DNA of 64,000 bases from Polytrichum commune (lineage: Eukaryota > Streptophyta > Polytrichopsida > Polytrichales > Polytrichaceae): NCBI GenBank assembly GCA_950295325.1, contig OX485807.1, forward strand, positions 45,290,440 through 45,354,439, written 5' to 3'. The notes under the pieces were generated by a model. The model was not told the DNA's origin. It searched no databases and saw only the letters and a list, made by a program, of their open reading frames with translations. Shown here one piece after another: positions 53,896 to 64,000 of the stretch (within the stretch, counting starts at the first letter, position 1; each line of letters begins with the position of its first letter). The position numbers were made by a program, and so were the translations under genes.

Positions 53896-55315
53896 GTTAA
53901 CATTGTTGGTGTTTTTTTACCTATCTAGATCTGAGCTAGTTTGCAAGAGGGCAAAGAATCCAATATGGATGGCAATGCAAGCACTCTTATTGATCAACAA
54001 TGCAAGCACTCTTATCAAGGATGTGACTACTAGCTCTGGAGCAACAAGAACATATCCAATAAGCAATTTTATCGTAATCGTAATGTACAATGCTTATGGA
54101 AGCAAGTATAGTGAAATGATCATCAACTTGATCTTCGTAAAGGATTAAGTGAAAGTAATTCAAAAATATATATTAAATTCAAATTTTGTGAAAAATATCA
54201 TAAATTTTTTAATTTGGAAACTTATTGATTTATAAAGCCAAGTATGTTGACAAAAAAAATTTCAAAAAAGAAAGTATACAAATTTTAAAAGATGGTGCAA
54301 TTGGGGTAAAAGCAGGTGACGTTGAACAAGTGATTGTCTAAAATTGGTTTGATATATGATAAATTAATATAAAATTGGTTATTGTTTACAAAAATAGTTG
54401 ATGATGCCTCAAGAAATTTGTTATGAATTCAAGGATTGTGAAAAAATTCTTACTATATGAGGTCATGAAACTTACATCCAAATGACATTTAGCCATTTTC
54501 TTTTAATGATATACTGTTTTGAAAGTCTCACCTTGATATTTTGTATTTGAGTGCTTACCACAACGATAATTGGCACCATGAAAGAAAATTCAATTTGAAA
54601 AATATTTTGCTACTACTTTTAGGTATGTGACCAAAACAGTCATGGTTTTAATATACTAGAGCACGTTTTCAGTCCACTTTACCATGCTTACACCCTTATA
54701 TATTATGAAAATCATCAGTTTTCTAACATGATGAAACAAGCTGTGAATTTTAACACATGTCATCATCACATTCAACATGATGGAATAAGTAAATGTAAAG
54801 GACATTGATTGTACGAGTTCAAGTTTTCGTCTCCCAATTGGCAGAAATAACTTTACCTATGCTGTGAGTATGAGTTGGGAGAGAATCTTGCCTTTGAAAA
54901 TTTATATCAATTTCCAAACTTGAAATAAATTGTGAATTTTTTGTTAAATGCTTAGTATCAATTTCCAGACATGTGAAAAATTACTCCAATACCACCTTTG
55001 TACTACACTCATACATTTCTGGTACCCTATAACTTTCAGTTGCAAGTGGTGAACAACTCCAACATGATATTGAAGTAAAAAAGATTTCTTATTAGATGCA
55101 CCACCAAGAATAATGTTACTTCAAATTCACAGCAATACAATAATTGTTCATTCATGATTGTTACCTGTTGATCGTTTACATTTTGGAGATGGTAGGGGTG
55201 TACTTGCAACATGTTAAGAACATGGTTTTTGGCATCCTAAACAACAAAGAAGCATCAAAATGAACATTCATTGTGTCATGTGTTAAAAATAGGGTATGTG
55301 ACACTAAATACCATA
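53896..55315. other. Sequence between block F and the NB-ARC relic, no gene seen
   Basis: AT-rich sequence. An 81-codon forward frame (53,903-54,148) shows no TIR-domain or P-loop features, so the N-terminal half of the resistance gene is missing. About 54,660-54,710 shares agtccactttaccatgctta-type words with 2.86 and 3.43 kb. Confidence 0.45.
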
Positions 55316-58300
55316 GATGATGTAGTGGAATGTGTCTTGGACATTTGCAAGGGGTTGCCATTAATTCTTGAGGTTGTGGGTCGGCACCTTAGAGAATCAT
55401 GATTAGCAATCTTCAAAGAGTCTGCAAAAAAGGATGGTTTGTTTGAAGAGGTGATCAAATCACTGAAACTTTGGAAGCCCCTATCAAAGATGATGAGCTC
55501 TTAGAGCCGTTGCCGTTTTGCTAGGAGCGACGTTCCGAGGATTTGAAGGTGAAATTCCTAGACATAGTCACATTCTTCTTGGGTTATGCATGGCCCGAGA
55601 AGGTGAGTACTATTAATGGAGAGGATGATTTGGACACATTGCACAAGTTGGCATTTGTGAAGAGAAATCAAACCCATTCATATGATTACATCGAGGAAAG
55701 ATACAAGGAGGAGATACGTGTAAATGTCATGGTTTGTTTGTTGCTTTGGGAGAGAATGTCGAGGATATAAGGGCAGGAGGATTGGCTAAAAACGAAGCGA
55801 CAACTTCCGCATTCTCATAAATTAAGGGACACAGGTACCAATTCTTACTGCACTATTTGGTGTGACAATTATAAGTCAAAATCCATGCTAGAAGCAGCGC
55901 TTTCTACCTCCCCGCTAGTGGTTGGAATATACATGTCCATGCAAATTTTCTATACGAATAACTTTTAGATTCAAACATGGTTTTTTATTTGTCAAAAATT
56001 GGAAACATGAATTGTGCAATCTTCGTTTCTTAAGTGTTTTGGACTTTATTTTGATTTTAGAAATTATATGGCATGTTTGTATTCCCCACTTTCATTTCTA
56101 ACAAGTATTATATTCATTCAATACTTTATCATTAGCATGGAGCTATAGGGGACTTAACATAATGATAGATATTGTCATCACATTTCATAATGATTTGTGA
56201 TTTTCATTGGTAATATTGCATCAACTACAAGTCCTTATGAAATGGAAAGACTCCTTTCTATTTAGTCCTTAGTGGTACACCTTATCATAGTTGGACCTGA
56301 AAACAAAAATGAATTTTTTATATACATAAGATGTGTTTTGTACTCAAAATCAGTTCACAAGAATAGAAATTATCATCATATCCTCATTGGAATTATTTTT
56401 ATGCAAACTGTTTGTTAACAAAAGCCAGGGTTGTTGGTTCGTGAGGTATTTTGAAGTTATTACGACATAAAGGAAGGAATGGTATTTAATGGACAGTTTA
56501 ATTCATTGTTTTCATGGAATGTGGGGATTGGGGCAGCCCACTAGAGGCCTTTGCCTATCGAGTTCACATGATTTGAAGATGACAATGCACATCTTTGACT
56601 CAATATCCTCTGAGTTACGTGTTCTAATACTTGATGAAAGAGTGAAGGGATTATGCAACTGCGAATTTCCCATTGCAGTTGCAATATCTTTCTGATGCTG
56701 GATCATTGCATTTTACGACAAACCTTGCATTGCCTCCCTAGTTGGTTGGTCTTGTTTTCTTTGAAGTGGATATACAATATATGAAGGTACTACCAACAAC
56801 CTTCTTTACAAACAGAGAGATGATATATTCATCTAAGTTTACACAAACACCCTTGGGTTCAAGCTCTAGTATTATATTCTTATAGTTGAAACTTTTAACA
56901 CATTAATTGGAGTTCCAAAAGAACCTTGGTTGTGTAATTTTTCATGATGGTGAAAACAGTACTTTTATTACAACAGAGCACATTGTTTGACATTTTCCAC
57001 ATAGTATGAGGCACTTATAGGTCCTCTTTCATTCTTTACTATAAGTCATGCTTTCCCATCTAGCCTCTTTTAATTTACAAATGTAATGTGTATTCACCTT
57101 ATAAGCAATAATTATCAATGTAAAGGAGAACTTAGATAAGTGTTTGAATTGCGCGTTTGTGATGGTGGAATGTATTGCAGTTTTTGCACCAGCGTTTGAA
57201 GGTGCCACTGCTGAAAAGCTTGCAATAGAGATTTCATCACTGCGTATAATGGATGTACAAGAGTGTCACCGATTGAAAGAAATCACTCTTGGAGTCTCAA
57301 GCCAATCAAAATTCCAACACTTCGGTATAAAGCTCTGAGAAAATTTCCAGAGAGTTTCAAGAACGTCATTTCCTTACAAAAACTTACATTGGAGGGATGT
57401 CAAGACCTTACATCACTACCTGTCGGCTTTGGCAGGCTTGTCGAGCTTCAAGAGTTGAACATACGGAAGTGCCCAAAGTTGAGTAAAGTTCCAGAGAGTT
57501 TCAAGGACCTGACGTCTTTAAAAAAAGTCAACAATGTGGAAATGTCAAGACATGGCATCATTGCAGGTTGGCATTGGCGGGCTTGTAGAACTCTATGAAT
57601 TGCACATACAGGGTTATCCAAAGTTGAGAGAAATCCCCGAGGCTGTCAAGGACCTGAAGCTTACATTGTATGATTGTGATGATCTTGCATCATTGCCAGT
57701 GGGCTTTGGCGGGGTTGTTGAGCTTCAGGAGTTAGACATACGGAGCTGCCCAAAGTTGAGAGAAAATCCCGGAGAGTTTCAAGGACCTCAAGTCTTTACG
57801 AAAGCTAAATTTTTTTGATTATGAGGATCTTACATCATTGCCGGTAGGCTTCCGCGGGCATGTTGAGCTTCAAGGGTTGGCCATATGGAGATGCCCAAAG
57901 TTGAGAGAAATCCCCGAGAGTTCCAAGAACCTCAAATCTTAACACAAGCTTACGTTGTATGATTCTGATGATCTTGCAACATTTCCGGTGGGCTTCGGCG
58001 GGTTTGTTGAGCTCTATGAGTTGGACGTACAAAGGTGCCCAAAGTTGAGAGAATACCCTGAGAGTTTCAAGGACATCAAGTATTGACAAAAGCTTTCATT
58101 GAGAGATTGTTAAAGATAGAGCAGCATTGGCGATGGACTTCGGTGGGCTTGTTGAGTTTTAGGAGGTGCACATATGGACCTGCCCAAAGTTGATAAATCC
58201 CCGAGAGTTTCAAGGACCTAACTGTTTACAAAATCTCACATTGCACAATGGTGAAGACCTTGCATCGGTGCCGCTGGGCTTCACTGGCTTGTTGAGCTCT

Positions 58301-58975
58301 ATGGCTTTAACATACAAAGGTGCCCGCAATTGAGAGAAATTCCTCAAGAGTTTCAAGGACCTCAAGTCTTTACAGAAGCTTGTAATGTATCATTGTGATG
58401 ATCTTGCATCGTTGCTTGTACGCTTCGGTAGGCTTGTTGAGCTTCATGAGTAAGACATTCGGAGGTGCCCAAAGTTGAAAGAAATTCCGGAGAGTTTCTA
58501 GGACGTCAAGTCTTTACGAATTTTAAATGGAATGATTATGATCCCGCATCACTACCGCTGGGCTTTGGTGGGCTTGTTGAGCGCTAAGAGTTGGACATAC
58601 AAAGATGCTCGAAGTTGAGAGAAATGCTGGAGAGTTTCAAGCACCTCAAGTCTTAAGAAAAAATTTAATTGTATGATTGCCAAGATCTTGCATCACTACC
58701 GGTGGGCTTCGGCGGGGTTGCAGATCTTCATAAGTTGGACAAACTTGTGGTACGGGAACTTGAGAGACATCCCCGGGAGTTTCAAGAATTTCAAGTCTTT
58801 GTGAAAGCTTACATTGGATGCTTGTCCAAGTCTTACATGAATCACTGGCGGTGGGCTTGGGCGGGCTTGTTGAGCTTTAGAATTTGCACATGTGGAACTG
58901 CCTAAAGTTGAGAGAAATCCCTCAGAGTTTCAAGAACCTTCAGCCTTTAGGGAAGCTTGAATCATTCTCAAGTTT
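55316..58975 (+). pseudogene. NB-ARC/LRR resistance-type pseudogene, copy B
   Basis: Order of parts: the NB-ARC GLPL region (ICKGLPLILEVVGRHL, about 55,346-55,400); the ARC2 segment (LKVKFLDIVTFFLGYAW, 55,540-55,590), matching the FLDIACFF motif of TNL receptors; and a CHGLFVALGENVEDI stretch in the MHD position near 55,725. An interruption (55.80-56.49 kb) may be an intron. Then come the LRR entry (ELRVLILDERVKGLC, about 56,610) and, from 57,140, about twelve LRR pairs of the SLPVGFGGLVELQELDI / CPKLREIPESFKDL type to 58,975. Lesions include a TGA after GRHLRES, a TAG near 55,502, frame changes before ARC2 and in most LRR units, and a TAA near 57,940. TIR and P-loop are absent. Such receptors detect pathogen effectors in the cytosol or nucleus; this copy cannot encode one. 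Confidence 0.9.
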
Positions 58976-59763
58976 TGAATAGAAATATTCATAAGCCACA
59001 CCATTTACATCTATAAGTGTGGGTACTAAAATATTAATATACAATTTTTTTTTTCTTGACATAATATTGGTCTTACTTTAAGATTATTTTCAAACCATTA
59101 TGATTAATGTTCATGTTAAAAACATTGATTCCATATTTTTAGTTTTAACATATGATATCATGGGTTCAAAAATGACGTTGATCAAGTCCAACAGTTACAT
59201 CACCCAAAATTGTTGTGGTGTATCAAAATTATATTTAGACACACTAAGAGGTGTAAAAAATGTAATTGGTTAAAGTGAAAGAGTTTTTGATAACATTTTG
59301 ATTTTGATTTTTTTTGTATTGTATCCTAAAAAATATATGCTTACAAAGTTTGTAAAGGGTTTTTGTGTAAGATTAGAAATTTGGTTTTCATTTACTTTTC
59401 ATCCCATAAAGGGAATTCTATACAAGAAAGTGAACTCACATAATGTGGATAACTACACTTGTGATTGTAGGCTAAACATTAGCATGGGCAGAAAACACCA
59501 TGGCCCACAATATTTATGTTTGGGTTGAAAATCAATTAGGCTTATAATTGACAAGATTTTAATATCGCATGTTATTAAATGATGAATTATTATCCTTTAG
59601 TATTGATATATTGATATTACATTGACTAAAATAATCAATATTGGTTAAATTATAATGAACCACAAGTTACAGGTGTAGAAGATGTACTCCATTAGCTTGG
59701 AGATCAATAATGAAGTTTCTAATTAAATGTGAATAGATCATATAAATATAAATATACAAAAAT
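58976..59763. other. 3' flank of resistance pseudogene, no gene seen
   Basis: Very AT-rich sequence. The 76-codon frame at 59,298-59,528 has no recognisable family. It could contain the former 3'UTR, but no polyadenylation pattern stands out. Confidence 0.45.
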
Positions 59764-60045
59764 GTCATATACTATATATCATGAAATATACACATGAATG
59801 ACATGATTAAGAATAATATCCTCCAACTATTATTGCCACCCCACCCCACCCCCTTCGCCTCCAAGCTACTTATTTCACAAATTATGGATAAATCAAAAAG
59901 AAAAGAAAAGAAAAGACAACTCTATTGCCCTATATATGCATCTAAGAAGTATAATTTATACACATATTGCCTATGATTCCGATGGACGGTCCAGATTTGA
60001 GTGCAGATCCTCCAGCAACGACCCGGATGTGATGGATGACTTGGG

Positions 60046-60068
60046 CTTATAAAGGCCACGTGATTGGT
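60046..60068 (-). promoter_or_regulatory. Promoter module E, inverted (faces the resistance pseudogene)
   Basis: The reverse strand reads CCAAT, CACGTGG and a TATA-like tttataag (one extra A compared with other copies). The leader is cut after about 70 bp by the E/F junction at 59,976. Transcription would go toward the antisense strand of the pseudogene at 58,975. Confidence 0.5.
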
Positions 60069-61075
60069 TGGACGTGCTCTCGCCCACATCACCTTTTGCG
60101 AATGTCCAAACCAACCGCTACGTGACATGTGGCCCCATTAAGGTAATATCATGGATTTTAGGACCGGTAATATCCTAGATTTGTGGTATTTAGTGTTAGC
60201 AGCCGGATATGTCACTTCTCCATATTGATGTCTTATACTATGCATTCCACTAGATTCTAATTGCCAAGATTTTTTCAATTAGTGTCAGTGACAAGAAAGA
60301 TCAAAGCAAAACCAAATCAAACAATGTAGTTATATTTCCTAAATCTATACAATAGCCTATTTACTAATGTGCATTAGTAGTACTGTATTGGTTCATCTGT
60401 TTGCAAACATTGAACGCTCGGATACATTATCACATTAATCCAAAATTGCGCTACATACGGAATCACTCATTATCTTCATATTTCATTTCACAAAGAAAAT
60501 CAAATGTTGGTTTTTGTAACAACAACGACGACGATTACTTTACATGGCATTGTCATATGTAAGTGCAAAATTTGATTGTCAGTATTTAGTGTGGGTCACA
60601 GTAAATTGGTTTTAGGTATTGGGAGTTAAGTTGGGTGCTATATTGGTGTTTGATGACGCTCCTCTCGCCACATCATGGTTTGATGCAAATCATCTTCATT
60701 TTCACATCCCACCACCACCATAACTTTAAAGTTATGAATATAGTGGATGTGGTTATAGTGGTGGTACATTAGGAATGTCAACAATCTTGAAGATGGATCA
60801 TAATGTGATAGGACATTGGGAGTATGAATTTGAAGTTTGAGAAGGGGGACTTGACCTTTTTCTAGAACCATAAATTGGCTTTTATTGGAGGGGAACAAGA
60901 TTGATTTGCATAAACTTATTGATGTGGCCCCAAGATTATCATTGTGTGAACATTAATTTTTTCATAATTGTGGCATATTCTTAGATTATATTCAATCCTT
61001 GTCCAAAAATTTCATATTTTGTGGATTTCTTTTCATTTCTCTAAAATCTCAAGACATAAATTTCCATCAATCTAG

Positions 61076-61309
61076 TTGACATGCAACATTCAAAACATAA
61101 ATGCAATGACACCCACATATCAACTTACACTCTTGACAACAAGGCATATATTTAATATACTCCTTCATATGTTGGCCCCCCTCCTCCACATGGAAGTGCT
61201 CAATCGAGAATATGCTTTGGAGGTAGTGGCCAAAGGCTTTGCCAACATCAACCGAGTCTATTTTGCTTCTCTAGAATGGCACCAAAAAGTGTGCCTGGAG
61301 ACAATTTGA
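61076..61309 (+). CDS. Conserved frame in inverted block D, copy 4
   Basis: Seventy-seven codons with the same ends as the copies at 14,142, 30,737 and 49,864 (reverse). Variants include YQLTLLTTRH and NREYALEVV. Not recognised; it may be a terminal exon or a passenger frame. It is kept open in four of five copies. Confidence 0.3.
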   Translation: MTCNIQNINAMTPTYQLTLLTTRHIFNILLHMLAPLLHMEVLNREYALEVVAKGFANINRVYFASLEWHQKVCLETI

Positions 61310-61493
61310 CCTTGTACGTAATAATAGTGAAATTTGCAATTGTATATATATATGTGTGCAACTAAATCTACAAAATTAAGGTTATGTAATTAGAATCATA
61401 TGCTTGGTATCCTACGACTAGCACCATTTGCCTACATAATCAAAGTTAAAACCACAAAATATCCCAAAGACTATGATGCTCACTTGACGAAAT

Positions 61494-61763
61494 TTGTATG
61501 CCTATACAATAAGAAAGAGAAAGAAAGACAACTATGATGTTGCCACCAACATGAATTATGGTGTTGCCTCATTTTTGAGTTGGTCTAAGTCTATATGTAA
61601 TCCCGAGACGGGCATTATGAAAAGGCCCCAAACAATGGTCAACTACTGCCTCTTTTTGAAGGTGTGGACAAGCCGATTGGCACTTATGTTTCCCAAGGGC
61701 AAGCCCCTAGGCTCCCACATGGTTGGTTCACAATATCCGATTCACCCAAATACCCGACTATGA
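61494..61763 (+). other. Short frame in inverted block D
   Basis: An 89-codon frame. Its second half (SKSICNPETGIM, LALMFPKGKPLG) resembles the frame at 36,531-36,719, but it is not open in copies 1-3. Probably not coding. Confidence 0.2.
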
Positions 61764-62113
61764 TTGGGTGGATCATAGGTGGTAGGGTGCACCAAAAACA
61801 AAAGTGCTAGTAAGGTCACCCATGTGAGTTCTATTATGGCCTCATGTAGCTTAACCTTGGAGCACCTATGAGATCCGGGTTAAGGCCTTGGGTTTGAGCC
61901 ACCCTACCTATGTAGTTGTATAATTGAGTCTAGGAGTATAATATATATATATATGAAGGACATATACTTGAAGTATATTTCGTTACTCTAAGTGGAATTT
62001 ATATGCCCAAAATTGGATGTCACTATACATCTTGTAAATCCACTACATTTTATCTTGTACAAAGTATATGTCTAGGGGTTGCAAAAGTCTTGGACATGTA
62101 GAACATCATCCAA

Positions 62114-62498
62114 TTAGTCGACCACCATCTCCGCCACCTTCTCCAAAATAAGAGCATATGGAGTATTTGTGAGAACATACACCCCTGAGTTGCATACATG
62201 GAAACCTCTGCTCTGCATGATCCTCAATTCTTTGATCAATGCCTCCATATAGGATTTCCAATTGGATATGATGTCTTCATCATCATTCTTGATAATTGAC
62301 TGGTTTCTTGGAGGAAGAAGTTGTATTTCCTTTCCTATCTTATGTAGCATTTTAGTCATCCAAATTTTATTTTGACATGGAGACTCACGTACATGTTGCT
62401 CAAGAAAACTCATAAAAAACTCAACACAATCACCAACATTGATGGAGCGTAGGAGGGTGCTAGCTCTCCCTCGAGCCTTGGCACATTCCTTTGTGAAC
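62114..62498 (-). pseudogene. Two-exon family, exon 2, inverted copy at window end
   Basis: The reverse strand is open for most of the exon (NVGDCVEFFMSFLEQ to EKVAEMVVD). The acceptor is altered from ggcag|g to ggcaag. A 1-bp deletion within the first 40 bp puts the N-terminal part in another frame (GKFTKECAKARGRAS in place of SQRNVPRLDG-type sequence). The stop is a codon or so later than normal. With exon 1 outside the window I treat it as a probable pseudogene. Confidence 0.6.
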
Positions 62499-62519
62499 TT
62501 GCCGCTGATCAAGCCATGT

Positions 62520-64000
62520 GGGAAGTCATCGAAATTTTAATTTAGTAAGAATAATATATTGTAACCTAGTTTAACTTGTACAATTAAAGCTAGATGATGA
62601 ACAATGCTCACATATCAAGTGGGATGAAGATGCCCAACCAAAATGCCACACGGTTTAGAGTCACTCCAATATATTCCACAACCTAAGCAAAACGCACATC
62701 AAGTAGACTTTACATGATGTGCCCATGCCCAATCCACTGCTTTTGAAGCATGTGTAGCAATGTGACTTGCACACAAGTGCTTTACAATCCCTTAATATAA
62801 ACACAATGCCAACCAATCCTTGGGTTATACGTAAGTGGTTAATTAAACCCATTCACAATGTTGACTTGAGTCAAGTTATTTAAAGATTTGGATGAATTTA
62901 TAAATGTTGCTCAATCATAAAAGGCCTTCATAACTCCAACATCTTTCAAATTTAACTTGAATCCAGGACATGGGCAACTACATAGTATAGGGTTAAGCAA
63001 AAAAAACTAAAGGGCGAGGGGAGGGGGGGGGGGAGCACACAATGGGTGGGAGGGCTAGCAAAAATAGCGTTCCACTTAAATATACATAGCGTGATAAAAA
63101 AAACATAAAAAATCCCTATTTTAATGTCTCAATGTAAAACTTATGATTTATGTTTGAACATTTAAGGATATTAGAGTCATCCCTTAACCTCTAATGTCCA
63201 ATGTGACCATAATATGGGCATAGTACTTTGGATGATTTCTTTATTATTTTAACTATTCCTCTTGTTCATGTTTAAGTCTCCTATGTTCCACCACCTAGAT
63301 AATTTTGATTCAACAAAGTTGGCTATGTTTGGATTAATTCAAATACATGTGTATGCTCTCTATTGGTTTACAGTGGAACCAATCTATAAACAAAAATTTA
63401 ACATTTCTCACCTTTGCAATTTAAGGGCAACATATTGTAAACATGGTTTTTGTTGATCCCTATATGCAAATGATTCCCTGTTGATCTTAAAATTTGCATT
63501 ACACTTAAACACAATATATCCTATACATCTACTACATGAAGTTTTAGTTCGACATGTGCTCGTGAGTGTAAATACATGTGCAAGGAGCTTAATCATGGCA
63601 TTGTTGCCTCAAATTGCAAAGCTTCCCAAAAAAATCACAAAGTAATGGTTTCAAGATTTGTGAGCTGATTTGAGATGATTTGAGTAGAGGTTTGATTAAG
63701 AAAAAAACCCTAATTTATTTTCCAAATTATTGCCCCTCAAGACCACTATTGACATTCCTAGTATAATCTCCTACATAATAAAACTTTGACATTTAAAATT
63801 TGCATTGTACATAATCACCTCTAACTTGCAAACATGTATACGTTAAATTTGTCAAAAAAAAGCTTTAGATCTTTAGCTATGGTCAATGAAATTGAGGTCA
63901 CATTTTCTAGCTAAGGGAAAATTGGGCATGGGAAGTTAGGGGTTAATTCAACAAGAGTTTTGGTTAGGAGTTGGTTGTTTTTTATATTATACTTTTCATA
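62520..64000 (-). other. Intron of the two-exon family, inverted copy, to window edge
   Basis: The reverse complement is colinear with about 11.5-12.93 kb and 28.0-29.46 kb. It includes a version of the short intron frame (63,408-63,596; CRTKTSCSRCIGYIVFKC). A G-run with agggcgaggggag near 63,010 corresponds to the C-rich tract at 12,425 and 28,950. No further gene seen. Confidence 0.6.

Larger units (their letters stand above)
59764..64000 (-). repeat. Right arm of inverted repeat IR2 (blocks F, E, D, C reversed)
   Basis: In reverse this runs through the end of block F (59,764-59,975), then jumps to the start of block E (59,976, ttccgatggacggtccag), skipping about 2.2 kb present in the left arm. 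It continues through block D (60.2-62.1 kb) and exon 2 and the intron of the two-exon family (62.1 kb to the end). It pairs with the left arm at about 48.6-53.9 kb. From 62.5 kb it is more like the long intron of copies 1 and 2 than the short intron of copy 3. Exon 1 would lie beyond the window. Confidence 0.8.

Noticed and set aside
53903-54148. Possible TIR or coiled-coil exon upstream of the NB-ARC relic
   Set aside because: The translated frame shows no TIR-domain or P-loop pattern and has no second copy.
1-64000. CRISPR arrays, rRNA genes, intact tRNA genes, prokaryotic operons
   Set aside because: No regularly spaced short direct repeats with unique spacers, no rRNA-like sequence, and the only tRNA-like segments are degenerate. 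The sequence has plant nuclear character.

Overview
This is a gene-poor, repeat-dominated stretch of a land-plant nuclear genome. Four observations support that: a disease-resistance (NB-ARC/LRR) pseudogene of the TIR-NBS-LRR style, a Ty1/copia remnant ending in a polypurine tract and LTR start, a short run of the plant telomere motif TTTAGGG, and a recurrent CCAAT / G-box / TATA promoter module. TNL-type resistance genes are absent from grasses, so a non-grass is likely; the species cannot be fixed from the sequence. No long intact gene of known function is present. The longest open frame (190 codons near 45.1-45.7 kb) is a minisatellite artefact.

The layout is dominated by one large block copied several times in both orientations. 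Its parts, in order, are: a GC-richer segment (B), an unknown two-exon gene (C), a segment with a tRNA-like fossil and a reverse-strand reading frame (D), a promoter with 5'UTR-like sequence (E), and a tail (F). Copy 1 runs about 7.6-17 kb and copy 2 about 22.9-32.1 kb. Inverted pieces lie at 34.5-38.5 kb. Copy 3 runs about 40.5-53.9 kb, and another inverted copy runs from 59.8 kb to the window end. An older partial copy (copy 0) lies at 0.5-2.7 kb. Because the copies align, each acts as an empty-site control for insertions in the others. This let me delimit several insertions to the base: a 633-bp hAT-like element, a 1,034-bp foldback element with TA duplications, a 270-bp MITE and two SINE-like retroposons.

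The unknown two-exon gene is the best candidate for real coding sequence. In three copies a GT donor and AG acceptor join two open exons in the same phase, predicting proteins of 206-208 residues with no recognised domain. This holds even though the intron is 2.1 kb in two copies and 0.6 kb in the third.

Two large inverted repeats enclose resistance-gene sequence. The first has arms at about 30.7-32.1 and 34.98-36.25 kb that look more than 99% identical over most of their length, around a 2.85-kb loop with an LRR pseudogene; the telomere-like run sits at a breakpoint in that loop. The second has arms at about 47-53.9 and 59.8-64 kb around a fuller NB-ARC/LRR pseudogene at 55.3-59.0 kb. In both, the promoter module in each arm faces inward. 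The resistance-gene fragments are therefore placed between convergent promoters inside a potential hairpin. My leading hypothesis is that these loci are, or were, sources of double-stranded RNA against resistance-gene LRR sequence. Small-RNA data would be needed to test it.
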